Shown: positions 35,276 through 46,415, counted from the first letter of the stretch. The stretch: DNA of 64,000 nucleotides from Microcyclospora pomicola (GCA_002786065.1 NHNY01000011.1:470316-534315); one strand, 5' to 3'. A program made the numbers and translations. The notes: generated from the sequence alone by a model not told the origin.

Positions 35276-36344
35276 TCAGGGCGTGAATATTCATTCCTTC
35301 AACCACGCAACATAACGATTGATCTGTCTTGGCGTCCATGTCCACATTTGCTGCGTCATCGAAGATGGGAAACCATTCTTCTTTTCCATCCTGCCATTTT
35401 TGCATTCTGGAGCGGGTCAGCGAGGCGTTTTCGGCTGTCATGTCCAAAAGAATCACGACGCTTTCTCTCACAGCATCCATACTCGTTTTATCGAGACTGA
35501 ATCCATTTTCCTTGATGTATACAGACCATGAATCCGATCACTCGCAGCAGGGCAATACCCTACCTTATACCATGCTAGGCTATGCTATGCACTGCTTTTT
35601 CCTCATCCTCCATTGCACGACGCTGGTGTGAGTGTCACGACAACTCACGTTACGCTGAAAATCGTAGGTAGGTATGCTACATAAGTTCCATACTAGCTTC
35701 GGTCCTAGCTTAGCCAGAAGAGCGAATCTATCTATCTACCTCTTAACATCTCTATTTACCAACGTACTTACATGTCCATGAATATCTACCCACCTAGGTA
35801 CCTGCCTATGCTCCACTTCAGGCTGTCATGGTGGAATGCAATAATTCATTCCTCAGGCCCTCATGGATCTCATCGATCGAATCGATCTCATCGACCTCAT
35901 CGACCATCGCCATCGCGCATGAGTGCACTGAAGAGGCGTCAACTCAGCTCCGGGACTAGGTAAGGTAGGCCAGGCTAGGCTGCACTAGAGTATTCTGTGC
36001 GTTCTCTGCATTCTCCGCATTCTGGAGCACTACCTGAGCATTCTTCGCGTCCTCCGCGTTCTCGGGGCGTATCCTGATTGAGGGCGAGTGGAGCTGGAGT
36101 CTCTAAGGTTTTGAGATGTTGAGTAGATGATAAGTGGGTTGGATACCTTATGAGGTGCAGGCGAGGTGCAGGCGAGGTGGGTGGCGCAGTAAGTACAGGT
36201 ATGGTGTGGTATCTTACATGTAGCTAAGCTACCTTACAGCCTACCTTAGGTACGGTATAGGGACTTCGTACTTTACGTCAATAAGGCAGGTACGTGAATC
36301 TCAAGGTTGACGATGTTCGAGGATGGCGTGGAGTTCACCTCAAT

Positions 36345-36383
36345 GAGCGAGCGAGCGAGCGAGTGAGTGGGTGAGTAAGTGAG
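36345..36383. repeat. (GAGC)n/(GAGT)n microsatellite
   Basis: Tandem GAGC units shift into GAGT/GGGT units over about 39 bp. Non-coding. Confidence 0.85.
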
Positions 36384-36521
36384 AAAGGTCAGATGATAGG
36401 TAAGGGGTTGTGGTCGGTGAGTTGGTGGATGATTTGGTTGGTGTTGTACGACATAGATGGATGCATGTCCTTATGGATCCCTGCAGTTTCATCAGACAGA
36501 GCGCGTTTGCTAGGTACCTAG

Positions 36522-36560
36522 TTTGCTTGCTTGCTTGGTCCATAGGTAGGTAGGTAGGTG
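36522..36560. repeat. (GCTT)n and (TAGG)n microsatellites
   Basis: Adjacent tetranucleotide arrays TTGCTTGCTTGCTT and ATAGGTAGGTAGGTAGG, separated by a few bases. Confidence 0.85.
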
Positions 36561-36720
36561 TTGGTTCTCGTTGCGACGTTGCTAAGTACGGTAAGTTGAG
36601 GTACCTTAAAGCGGGAGTAATACGGCTGCCTAGAGGTAGATAGGTCCGGCTGAGGATTGGGGTAGAGGTAGGGATTCTGTGTCAACTCCGAGATAGGTAC
36701 CTTATATGTGCTGTGGTTCG

Positions 36721-36747
36721 GTCAATCGGTCGGTCGGTCAGTCGGGC
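36721..36747. repeat. (GGTC)n microsatellite
   Basis: TCAATCGGTCGGTCGGTCAG, an imperfect tetranucleotide array of about 27 bp. Confidence 0.75.
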
Positions 36748-37052
36748 GATATCTATTCGGTGTTTGTCTTGTAACGATTATACCTGAGGTATAATCACAA
36801 CAGCGACACGAGATTACGATTTGTTTTGTTACGTTTTGCGAAGTGAAGGTTCGAGGTTCTTCATTCACTTACGCCGGAGTTGTGACTGACCGCGAGCTAC
36901 ACGTTACATTTATTGCCACACGAGGGAAGTGGGCACACGTCTACTGTCGTTGCTTGCAACGACCTACGACATTGGAACGACCTGATCCTGTGCGCATCAC
37001 TCGCGAAAACGACACTTTGAAGATACCAGCAACCGCGCAGGAACCTCGAAAC

Positions 37053-37771
37053 ATGGGCAATGAACAATCGCACCTCGCGGTGCTCCGCGCGAAGCTCTCG
37101 GATGTCTTGCCTGCGTACAAAGCGGCCGACAAAGACCCGCGCACGCAGAAGTTCATGAATGCTAAGGATCGGGAACAGTTCATCAGTACGTCGTGAGCAT
37201 TTCTTACTCTTGCTGCTGCTGCTCTGCGCTGCTCGTGATGTTCGAGGCGCGCAGAGGTCAAGAAGAAGGCGAAGAACGATGTGAACGATCTACCTACTGA
37301 CATCACGTCCAAGCTGCGCTTCTCGTCGTACTCAGCAACAACTCGATCCAAACCCTCCATGGTCACGAGTTCGCGTTACTCTACTCCCGGCGTGCGAGCG
37401 CACAGGACCGCATCGTCGCGCGCGTCGTGGCGTCCAAAGACGGCGTCATCCGCGCAAAGGCGGAAGCGACAGGGCAGGGGGACGAGAGCAGCGGGCACGA
37501 CCACGACGAGGCATTCCGCGTGTTGAAGCGGTATGTGGAGGCGCGGTTGGACGACATTCTGGCGTCTGTGCCCTCCCACGGGCCTAACACGCAGGCTGGA
37601 GGAAAGAGTGAAGCGGCGGTACATGAACAGGAGTCTGAGGCGGCGAGCCCGGTGGCCGGCGCAAGTCAGGAGACGTTGATGCCAGAGCCGGTACAGGGAC
37701 ATGGTGTCGCGAGTGGGCGCCAGCGGGAAGAGGCCAGGAGAAACGACGCGCCTCCAGCTTATGACGGATAG
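37053..37771 (+). CDS. Small MGxxxS...PPxY protein with apparent frameshift
   Basis: Exon 1 (37053-37185) begins MGNEQSHLAVLRAKLSDVLP; intron 37186-37254 (GTACGT...GCGCAG) leads to KVKKKAKNDVNDLPTDITSK, LRFSSYSATT. Protein-like coding then continues in a different frame: SIQTLHGHEFALLYSRRASA, QDRIVARVVASKDGVIRAKA, a helical VLKRYVEARLDDILA, and a disordered tail ending APPAYDG, with stop at 37769. The switch falls near 37335-37350 and no intron with normal length and phase explains it. It is therefore a true frameshift, an assembly error, or a less usual splice (for example a donor at GAT|GTGAAC to an acceptor CACGAG, 89 bp). Gly2/Ser6 fits the N-myristoylation consensus and PPAY fits WW-domain (Rsp5-type ubiquitin ligase) binding. 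Family not recognised. Confidence 0.55.
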
Positions 37772-38540
37772 TGGTATGTAGTAATTTGGCCCGGACCTGA
37801 TGCCGCCAGCCTTGCATGGTCTGGCCATGGTTCGTCAACATGCATGACTCTCCAAGCACAAGGTACTTCGTGAAGCTGGGGTATGGGTTCCCGACTCAAG
37901 ATAATCAGTGTGGAGGGGGGTTGGTCGTGTGGGTGAACAGTAATGATGCTACACGTCGAAGGATGCCCAGCACGTGTTCCAGGGGTGAAGAACATGGCAG
38001 AATCCTTCCACCAGCTCTAGTCGGAAAGACTCGGACGCGTCGTAGTACTGTATGTTATACCGCGCTGCCTGCTGGATGTGTCAGCCTGGAGAGGGTGTCT
38101 GAATGTAGATGAGGACAGACATGATAGAAGTAAAGCTGATATAGACAAGGCACGATGATATGTACCTGACATGCAACGGCGGTCATTTTATTATTTCATC
38201 CAAAGACTGGTCCGCGACATTCAATCTGTATACGGGTGCTGCCGCTTGTCATCATATCGCCGCGCATCATTTGTTGTACCTTATTGACGGACACCTGATC
38301 CTCCCACAAACGCTGCCGACTGTTACACATACCAGCTGACAACATCACGAAGACAAGTTCGGAATATACCCAACATACCACCTGTCCTCCGTCCAGCAAG
38401 GTTAAAGCCCAACTCGACCTCAACTAACATCACCCATCCAACATCCTCCCACACAACCCCGAGACATGCTCTCCTGCATACGCAACGTCCTTCTCTCCTG
38501 TGCTGCTTAGTCGGCGCACTCGAACGATAAGACCGCCGCC
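37772..38540. other. Intergenic region upstream of EFR3
   Basis: 769 bp, no gene recognised. The CT/CA-rich sequence from 38400 onward looks like the EFR3 promoter and leader. Confidence 0.45.
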
Positions 38541-41500
38541 ATGCCGAAGACCCATCTGCCGGCGCACATGGACAGCGCTCGTCAGGTCCTGCGCCCCAAG
38601 CATCAACTTCTGATCCTGAAGTGTTATCCGCGTCTCCCCAAGAACAGCGCCGCCGATGTCAGCCCCAACGGCTCCGAGTTGAGCTACCTCCTCTACTACG
38701 CCAGCACTCGTCGAAGCAAGCTGCAGAAAGTGGGCTCATTCCTGCAGAAGAAGACCGCGAACGACGTGTACCGCTACCAATCCGCGCGAGTATTGGTTAC
38801 GTTGCAGATCCTTACGGCGTTGCTGGAGAACAAAGTCGTTGGAAGTGGGAGCGGCTTTGCTCTGATTGCGCCGTATATGCTTCGCATCATCCTCGACATT
38901 CTCCAAAACACCAACGACATCAGCCTCATCGAAGCGAGTACAGTGACGTGGGACGTCTTCTGCAAACACCAGGATCATGCTACGCTAGCTGCAGACTCGG
39001 AGTACCGCGAGCTGTATGAACACGTGGTCAACGACTATGCGCAATATGCGAAGAAAGCCGGCGCCAAATCTCTGGGGAAGTCGACTCAGGCCGTGCATAT
39101 ACAAGATGCGATTCGCTTGCGACAGGCGGGATTGAACGCTATAAGAAGTGTTTTGTCTTCCAACGTGCTCGCATTCGAGACTGGCCGTCAGTCGCTGGAC
39201 TCGGTGGTGCCGGCGATACTCAGCAACCTGCAAGGGGACGATGCTGCATACTTGGAAGGACTGGTTCGGCTGAGCAAGAAAGGGGAGGAGGAGGAGAAGG
39301 CTATGAACCGGAGGCAGAGCATAGCCACACAAAGAACGTTCACCAACGGCACCGACGTCGTTTCAGAGCCGGATCCTAGAGCGGCGGAGGGAACCGTACA
39401 AGACGCGGATGCATTGGCGGAGGAAACCACGGCGGTTCTTGCGCTCGACTGCTTCAAAAATGTCTTTCAAACGGAAAATAGGGCGCAGATCCGTTCAGCT
39501 ACAGTCTCGATTCTTGCCTACTTGAGCGTCACCAGCGACGCGATAAGACCAAAGACGACTGAAAATGTAGGGGCGCGTACGGCGACAGACAGCTGGGCTT
39601 CGAAGCTCTTCGAAATGAGCATTGCCTGGACAGCTGTCCAGGATCGCTTTATCCTTTTAGTGACAGCTGTGGAAACACTTTTGCGGTTGCCTTTGAAAGA
39701 GTCCGACCTCCGCCAGCATCTGCTATACACTAGCATCATCGACCACATTTTGCGTTCTGATCTCAATCTAATTGGCCTGTCTGTCATGGACGTTCTGCTT
39801 GGGCTGATCCAGCAAACCCTCAACGTTCTTCAGCTTGGCAGACCTCCCATGACTGCTCATTCAGCATCGCCTTCTGCCAAACAAGACGACGAACTGAACC
39901 GCATTTCCTCCGCTGTGTCTGCTCGTGGAATCTCCGAAGCTCGTCTACGCCTCGTCGTCAGGCTGAAGGATTGTATAGCAGACTTGGCCACCCATGTCTA
40001 TTACACAGACCAAATCTCGGACATGATCCTAGCAGTATTGCTCCGCCTCAAACCAAACACCTCTCCTAGTGGGCAGGTAAACCCACTGATAACTGCTGCC
40101 GCGATCGAAGAGCCAAGGGCTGCTGTCAATGAGATCGCGTCAAATGTCACTTCCAGCACCAGTCTCCCCACTCGAGGTCGGTCAAACAGCACCAACGGGT
40201 ATTTCTCCTTCGACGTTGCCCGTCAAATCGCTCTCGAGACTGTCAAGGAGATCATCAACGTCGCCAACTCTCACCGCGCCCTTGCGGTCGGAGGTGTCGC
40301 AGATAGCCGCAACCCGATCCCGTTGTCCATATGGGAGGGGACGCAGTGGCTTCTGCGCGACCCAGCCGCAACCGTTCGTCGAGCATATGTCGATGCTCTC
40401 ACCACCTGGCTTGAACTCGAGACGAGGAAGAACGATGCTCGCATCACGCAGCCAAAGCAGAAGCAGAAGAAAAAGCAAGAAGCTGCCAACGGAACATTGG
40501 CGCGCCGTGCTGCTAGTAATGCTTCAGCCCGAGAGCGACACGACAGGAAAGCCACATCTTCTTTCCTCCAACTGCTGCATCTCGCGAGCTACGAGAATGC
40601 TTTGCAATTCGCCGCCACCTCCGAATCCGACATCTTGACCCTTCACCTGTTGCTCTCCACATTCGTGCGACAGCTCGGCGTCAATGCCGTGCAAAGCGGC
40701 CTACCTATGATCATCACTCTACAAGAAGAGATCGCCAAGGTCGAGTCTCCCATCGCGAAAGTTCGGATTGGATCTTTGGTGCACGGTTACCTCTGGACAG
40801 TGATTGAGGTGTTTGAATGTCAGCAAGACGACGTAGGTCGTGATATCCTGGCTGAGATCTTGCGGCGCAAGCAGCACCGCCTGTGGACGCGAGACGTGAC
40901 CTACCCACCAGCGCCTCTAGTGAACATCGCCCCTTTCACGCAATTCCACAAAATGGATGCCGACTTTGTTGCCCGAGAAGAGCTGAAACCATTCGATGGT
41001 CGTCCAGATTTGGTTGACCGGATCGCAGAGGGTTACGAGCAATCAGTGCTGAGCCCACCTACCTCCACCCCTGGATCTCCAAGCCGCAGTTACAGTAACA
41101 GCTTATCACGGCCGACCGAATTGACTCACTTGCGATCCACTTCCTGGCTTGGGGGCAAGCAAGAAGGAGGTCGACCTGTACCTCTCAATACAAAATCCTT
41201 CTATGACACAAAACTACCTCGTCCAGTCAAGGAAGCGATGTTGGTGGTCTGGAGCAAAGAAGAGTGCATCGCCTTGATCGCAGCCACAGCACCGAAATCT
41301 GTATCGTTTAGCGCCAGCCGCTCATCACCATCGAATGCATTGGCGACGGGCAACCATCGCCAGCTTCTCGCTGCAACCAACACTGGGCCCCCGCCTCGAT
41401 CGACGAGTCGGGCTAAGTTGTCGCAAGCGAATCATCGCCAGCAGGCTTTCGGCAACATTGACGGCGCGCGTCTGCACTCTCAGAGCCCCGATCGCCAGTT

Positions 41501-41915
41501 CAGCCATTCTGGCGCAGAAAGCAGTTCGGCAGGCCGGGGCCCTCTTCGCGTTGATGACCTGAAGCGCGTTCTGTCCAACGGTGGCATGGCTGGCGGCAGC
41601 ATCACGACTGCGTTCATCGGGCGTCACAACGAAACATCCGCCGACGATACGGCGAGCGAGAGTCTTGTCGACGCGGAGGAGGACGATCTCGGAAGTGAAA
41701 CGGCCGACACATATCAGCTGATGCCGACTTCAGCAGATATCGTCGCCTCACAGCAGCAAGTGAGCGTAAGCGGCGCATCGAAGTCAAGCGTAGCGTCACG
41801 CGAAACGAAGAAGCTCAGTCGCAATAATCTCTCTGCCTTGCTGGACGGGATCAGCGTTGGGAGCAACGACACGGCCTCGAGAGGACGAGTCGTGAATGGG
41901 ATGCCGCCTTACTAA
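38541..41915 (+). CDS. EFR3: EFR3, plasma-membrane scaffold of the PI4-kinase complex
   Basis: A single 3375-bp exon, 1124 residues. The N-terminal signature is that of the EFR3 family: VLRPKHQLLILKCYPRLPKN, then GSELSYLLYYASTRRSKLQK and VGSFLQKKT. An all-helical armadillo/HEAT-like region of about 800 residues follows (LVTLQILTALLENK, FALIAPYMLRIILDILQ). The C-terminal 300 residues are Ser-rich and disordered. In yeast and animals Efr3 anchors the Stt4/PI4KIIIalpha kinase (with Ypp1/TTC7) at the plasma membrane to make PI4P; the Cys in LKCYP and the basic start fit membrane attachment. Two in-frame ATGs are close together (38541 and 38568). The first has the better context (GCCGCCATG). Confidence 0.92.
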   Translation: MPKTHLPAHMDSARQVLRPKHQLLILKCYPRLPKNSAADVSPNGSELSYLLYYASTRRSKLQKVGSFLQKKTANDVYRYQSARVLVTLQILTALLENKVVGSGSGFALIAPYMLRIILDILQNTNDISLIEASTVTWDVFCKHQDHATLAADSEYRELYEHVVNDYAQYAKKAGAKSLGKSTQAVHIQDAIRLRQAGLNAIRSVLSSNVLAFETGRQSLDSVVPAILSNLQGDDAAYLEGLVRLSKKGEEEEKAMNRRQSIATQRTFTNGTDVVSEPDPRAAEGTVQDADALAEETTAVLALDCFKNVFQTENRAQIRSATVSILAYLSVTSDAIRPKTTENVGARTATDSWASKLFEMSIAWTAVQDRFILLVTAVETLLRLPLKESDLRQHLLYTSIIDHILRSDLNLIGLSVMDVLLGLIQQTLNVLQLGRPPMTAHSASPSAKQDDELNRISSAVSARGISEARLRLVVRLKDCIADLATHVYYTDQISDMILAVLLRLKPNTSPSGQVNPLITAAAIEEPRAAVNEIASNVTSSTSLPTRGRSNSTNGYFSFDVARQIALETVKEIINVANSHRALAVGGVADSRNPIPLSIWEGTQWLLRDPAATVRRAYVDALTTWLELETRKNDARITQPKQKQKKKQEAANGTLARRAASNASARERHDRKATSSFLQLLHLASYENALQFAATSESDILTLHLLLSTFVRQLGVNAVQSGLPMIITLQEEIAKVESPIAKVRIGSLVHGYLWTVIEVFECQQDDVGRDILAEILRRKQHRLWTRDVTYPPAPLVNIAPFTQFHKMDADFVAREELKPFDGRPDLVDRIAEGYEQSVLSPPTSTPGSPSRSYSNSLSRPTELTHLRSTSWLGGKQEGGRPVPLNTKSFYDTKLPRPVKEAMLVVWSKEECIALIAATAPKSVSFSASRSSPSNALATGNHRQLLAATNTGPPPRSTSRAKLSQANHRQQAFGNIDGARLHSQSPDRQFSHSGAESSSAGRGPLRVDDLKRVLSNGGMAGGSITTAFIGRHNETSADDTASESLVDAEEDDLGSETADTYQLMPTSADIVASQQQVSVSGASKSSVASRETKKLSRNNLSALLDGISVGSNDTASRGRVVNGMPPY

Positions 41916-43877
41916 ATCAGCGAAGCCATGATCTGGTGGTTGATGGAGAAGGAGGAGGCCTGGGTACTGGGAAGGGAAGGAAATATCACATGTGATGACG
42001 AATGGCGATGGGTTGAATGAAGGGGACACAAACTTGGTAAAGACATGGTCCAAGAAGAAAGGTTTCAGGACAGGAGGTCTCTTGTTCTGTCGAGGTGGAC
42101 TTGTTTACTTGCGGCGGAGAAGAAGATGATATCCCTTTTTGCACACGTGTATACAGTATCGTGAGTCTCGATCACATGCAATCATGAGTCGGCCATCAAC
42201 GACTTCTCTTGTCTGCTTACTTTCTTAACAGTAGTAGACCTCGTCCCATTCTGTCTTGTCTAGGGTCTTGTTGGTTCGGCATCCTTCTCGTCTGCTTGCT
42301 TGCTTATGCTCGCAAGCAGGAGTCTTCTTCGACGTCAATTCTACTCTGTTCCTACTCCGCCTTTCGATTTGCCGCAGCGTTGCTGTCGTCTTCTGTCCCA
42401 GACATCCCTCAATTCTCCTCATCACTCCCGGTGCTGACCACGCGTTTCTGCACGTACAGCGCGCCGTGGCCAATACCACTGTACACCTTCGCCACCAAAA
42501 CATCTACGTACTGCACCGCGCTCTGACTTGTGGGCGGACCGAGCAGAGCTCACAGACATAGATCAGGTACGCAAGGCCAAGAGTGAGAACTCCTCGCTTC
42601 TACCTCCTTCAGACTGACCATATGCTGATCATTTAATGAATCCAGTCGCTCCTTCCACCACTGTTCGGCCTTCGCCACGCTTTTCTACGCTGCCCGCCCT
42701 ACCATGGCGGCTATCCCATCCTTCGCATGCTCAGTTCCTGAATTCAAGTTTTGCAAGGAGCCGCGGGTGATCGTCTGCCTCCCTGTCGTTGTGACCGGAA
42801 GACCACGTCGTCACTTCGCATATACGCGTGAGCCGGCTGCTTCCTCCGTCGAGGAGATCGGGCGCGGATTGCCAGTTGCTGTACGCCTTCCGCCACGACT
42901 CGGCGTCAGTCCTCGAACGTCCCTCGAGCAAGCTATGGACGACCTTTTCTTCACGTGTGGTCGGGCCGAGCAGACTGCACCTACGGATTACAGCGACGGA
43001 GCGGAGAGAACTTCCACATCGAGTACGCAACTGCAATGGCGAAGTATATGTGAAGGTCTGGAGGGTTCGGCGTGCCGACCGGGCAGACACGGCGTGCAGA
43101 CTCAGGGTATGCAGGCACCTTCCATGTTCACTGTCTTTCATGAAGCATCCCGTAAACGCAAGGGAGAGGATGAGGAGCAGGCAGAACATACATGGATCCG
43201 AGAGGTCAAGTCGCACGGACGCTTTACAGACTTCCCACCATTTGGACCGAATAAGTGGGATCTTAGTGGCGCAACGGCCTCCTTCCCTACGATGCCTGTA
43301 TGTCAGGCCAACGAACAGTGGACGAAGGCGAGGGAGTCCGGTTTCATCCCGCGGCTGTGAAGTACGCATCCATCACCGAAGAAGTCTACGCATAGAGCGA
43401 CGAGGATGTGGCAACGGTATCGTGAGGCTTGCATTATGGAGAACGGCTTGATGAGATTGTGTGGCAGCTATGGGGGTTGCTCACTGAAGACGCCTGGCGT
43501 TGGATCACTTCGTCGGCTTGATGCTACGTGAGAGACTTGAGCATTGGCTCTCGTGACAGATACATGACGCTTCAATACTGCTCGTCTTGATACCATGCCA
43601 GTAAAGAATAAGCGTGAGGACTTCCATACACTCGAGCCATGTCTTTTATCTCTGGTGAACGTCTGCAAGTCCTCGCCGAATGAAATGTCTACGGGGTCAG
43701 CGTTTCTAGACGTCAATGCATAGTTCACCACAAGACGCGATCGTATTGTGAAGGCGCCAATACTTCGTGGCTGTGATGGGTGCATATGGGCTGCGTGCTG
43801 CGTGTCGTCCACACATCATTGAATATCAGGGACAAGCTCTGACGAACAGGAACAAGTGATAGTACAGCGACCGTGTA
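41916..43877. other. Intergenic region EFR3 / pacC, distal part
   Basis: About 2 kb without a confidently assigned gene. A possible small gene is listed at 42704. TCGGxCCGAGCAG-like segments occur twice (about 42533 and 42960) in protein-like contexts (TCGRTEQ and TCGRAEQ), suggesting a local duplication or a decayed gene. Confidence 0.4.
42704..43360 (+). CDS. Possible unrecognised protein
   Basis: A 218-codon frame starting in a strong context (CTACCATGGCG). It has no recognisable domain, and overlapping frames of similar length exist on both strands, so coding status is doubtful. Stretches such as DLFFTCGRAEQTAPTDYSDG and VYVKVWRV (another frame) look protein-like, which could mean a frameshifted relic. 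Kept as a low-confidence candidate. Confidence 0.25.
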   Translation: MAAIPSFACSVPEFKFCKEPRVIVCLPVVVTGRPRRHFAYTREPAASSVEEIGRGLPVAVRLPPRLGVSPRTSLEQAMDDLFFTCGRAEQTAPTDYSDGAERTSTSSTQLQWRSICEGLEGSACRPGRHGVQTQGMQAPSMFTVFHEASRKRKGEDEEQAEHTWIREVKSHGRFTDFPPFGPNKWDLSGATASFPTMPVCQANEQWTKARESGFIPRL

Positions 43878-44267
43878 GCCAAGCATGGCTTATCATCCAC
43901 GTGCTCTATCTCTTGGCCTGCAACAACGCAGATCAAGAATGGACCATGTCAATCACCTCATCTCGCTCCAGCCGCCTCCGCTCTTGGCGGTCCAGCGGAA
44001 CATATCTTGGCAGCTGCGGAAGGAGGTGCGGGCGAGCCACACGTGACTTATGCGAGGAATTATGCACAGTGACATGTCGGGCTCGAATAAGGCAGTCGAT
44101 GGAGGTGGCGGGTGACGTGAGATCCGGGTCGGTCGCGGTACACAAGTCATCGGCGCGACACAGCCCCCTTCGTCTTGGCGAATTCCCGATCCTTTCTCTC
44201 ACTAGCGCAATAGCGGCGTCGCTTGGCAATCTGTCCGCCTTGGCGTTTTTGCAGCGGAATCCTTGGC
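43878..44267. promoter_or_regulatory. Cluster of eight PacC-type GCCAAG hexamers upstream of pacC
   Basis: GCCAAG (PacC/Rim101 core GCCARG) occurs at 43878 on the plus strand. As CTTGGC it occurs at 43912, 43983, 44006, 44174, 44222, 44239 and 44262. The nearest is about 100 bp before the pacC ATG (44368). Chance expectation for a fixed hexamer on both strands over 390 bp is about 0.2. This suggests autoregulation of pacC. Confidence 0.6.
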
Positions 44268-44367
44268 TGTTGGGGTCCCCGCCGGCGACGTATTGCTCGG
44301 TCTTATAGTCGCCTGGTTCTCCCTCGCCCGCCCTTTCTTCCCTGACTCGTCACTCTCTTCCGCACAA

Positions 44368-46415
44368 ATGGACGCTTCACAAACCTCCCAGAGCCTGGCG
44401 CAAGCCGTCCAGGCCGCGACTCAACAGGCTCAGCAACAAGCTCAACAGCCTTCTCCTTCGGTCCAACCACCACACCCGGTACACACCTCGACCATCGACA
44501 ACCTCACCTGCCAGTGGCAAGGCTGCGGCGAACGAACCGAAACCGCCGAAGCTCTTTATGTACGTTGCGCTGCTGTCTTCACTTCTACTGCCTTGCACTG
44601 GCGCTGACATGTCATCCTGCAGGATCACGTCTGCGAGCGCCATGTTGGTCGCAAGAGTACCAACAACCTCAACCTCACTTGCCAGTGGGGTCCTTGCCGC
44701 ACCACCACCGTGAAGCGCGACCACATCACCTCCCACATCCGCGTCCACGTCCCTCTCAAGCCCCACAAGTGCGACTTCTGCGGCAAGGCGTTCAAGCGCC
44801 CGCAAGATCTCAAGAAACATGTCAAGACCCACGCCGACGACAGCGTCATCTCGGGATCGCCTCACCAGGGTCATGGGGTGCGCGCTGGGATGGGTAGCAA
44901 TGGTATGAGCCAGAATGGTGCGTGCGAACAACTTCTTGCTATACTCCCGATTGGACTGCCACTGACAGCTCGCTTTCAGGCTACTACACTGCCGGCCATG
45001 ACAACAGCATGAATCCGTACCCCTCATACCAACCAGGCATGCCCACCGCCGTGGGTGGAGGTTACGCTCAGCACAACAACGGACAGTACGCTGGCTACGG
45101 ATCCGTCAGCTACCCCAACAGTGCCGCTGTCGCAGACCTCCAGAGCATGGACACTCGCCGTCGGGCCATCGAGGCCCTGAACGACTTCCTGGGAGACATC
45201 AAGCGCCGTGCTATCAACCCGAGCACTTACTACGATGTTGGACAGCGCTTGCAAGGCACGTCGTTGCCGCTCCCCGTTGGTACAGGCTACAACACTGGCT
45301 ACAGCACCACCGCCAATACCTACAACGGCATGTCGGCCGCTAGCTTGTTGGAGGCCTTCAACCATGGCGAGATCGGAAGCAATGGTGCCAGCCTCCACGG
45401 TCCCGTCGCCCAGCCAGGTTACTCCCTGCCATTGCCCAACGCCAGGACCAAGAACGATCTCCAAGATATTGACCGCTTCCTCGAGCAGCTTCAGACTACC
45501 GTGTATGAGACGAGCAACCAGGCTGCTGCTGCTGGCGTCCAGCAACCGGGCATGCATGCACAGTACACCGGTGACTATGGCTCGAACCACGGCTCACATC
45601 AATACCAGCGATCTAGCAACAGCCCACCATCATTCCAGAACGTCAGTGGTGCTGGCAGTTTCGGCACATTAAACATCTCAGGGTCGACTGCTGGTCCAGC
45701 GTCCACTGGTTTCGACACCCCCGCACTCACTCCTGCATCGGTCTCTTCTTACAGCAGTTCTGGCCACTCGCCACTCAGCAGTCACGACCGGTCCAGCATC
45801 GGTGGCATGGGTGGCAGTGCCATGTACCCAAGCTTGCCCGCGGTATCAGGCATGTCTGACCTGGGCTCTGGATACCCGACCACCACTTCAGCGCCAGCAT
45901 CCGGTCTCGCATCTGGATTCGATGGTCTCGACGGTCGTCGGTATAGTGGCGGCCGTCTTACAAAGGTCGCACCTAGCCACGACATCGACATGCCAGATGC
46001 TGAAGACCGCGAGACCACCCCGAAGCCGTCACAAGGCCCCGAGTCATCGAGCAATGCCGCCACTAGCATTGACCCTGCTCTCTCGCTTGAGGACCGTGCC
46101 GTTGACTCTCCCGCCGCATCATCTGCCGATGACAAACGGCAAGAGGATTGGGTAGAGAACATCCGTGCCATCGAAGGGCTGCGCAAGTGGATCACGCAAC
46201 GTTTGGAGCAGGGCGACTTTGAAGCGGACGCTGGTGAGGCTCAAGCTGAGCAAGATCCATCTGCCGCCAAAGAGGAGTCCGCGTCGGCGCAGCAAATGGC
46301 CGAGACGGCGAAGATGGTCGAAGACAAGATGGGACACGTGGCTGCAGCCGTTACGGCTTCGACGCATGACGATGCGGCGGAAGACGTCAAGTACCCGACT
46401 CTTCCGGGCGCTTAG
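44368..46415 (+). CDS. pacC: pH-response zinc-finger transcription factor PacC/Rim101
   Basis: Exons 44368-44559, 44623-44917 and 44980-46415 give 640 residues. After a Gln-rich N-terminus come three C2H2 fingers: TCQWQGCGE (about 48) to [28 protein letters not shown] (about 84-110); [20 protein letters not shown] (about 114-136). Then follow the PacC-specific [20 protein letters not shown] and [10 protein letters not shown]. In this family the protein is cleaved at alkaline pH through the Pal/Rim pathway. YPSL (Tyr near 444) and YPTL (near 634) match the YPxL docking motif for PalA/Rim20. The truncated nuclear form activates alkaline genes, including ENA-type ATPases, and represses acid-expressed genes. 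Intron 1 interrupts finger 1. GCCAAG sites cluster upstream. Confidence 0.95.

Larger units (their letters stand above)
35276..37052. other. Intergenic region rich in short tandem and palindromic repeats
   Basis: No gene recognised. The region is packed with simple sequence: ATCGATCTCATCG-type repeats near 35870, GCATTCTCCGCATTC-type repeats at 35998-36065, (GAGC)n/(GAGT)n, (GCTT)n-(TAGG)n and (TCGG)n arrays, and four exact AGGTACCT palindromes (35796, 36512, 36599, 36695) with many near copies. The last about 200 bp is the leader of the next gene. Confidence 0.6.

Noticed and set aside
42704-43451. Resemblance to BTB/POZ proteins (DGAERxxxxTQL, VYVKVW)
   Set aside because: The pieces lie in different frames and are too short. 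A BTB call would be guesswork, so only a low-confidence unrecognised frame is listed.
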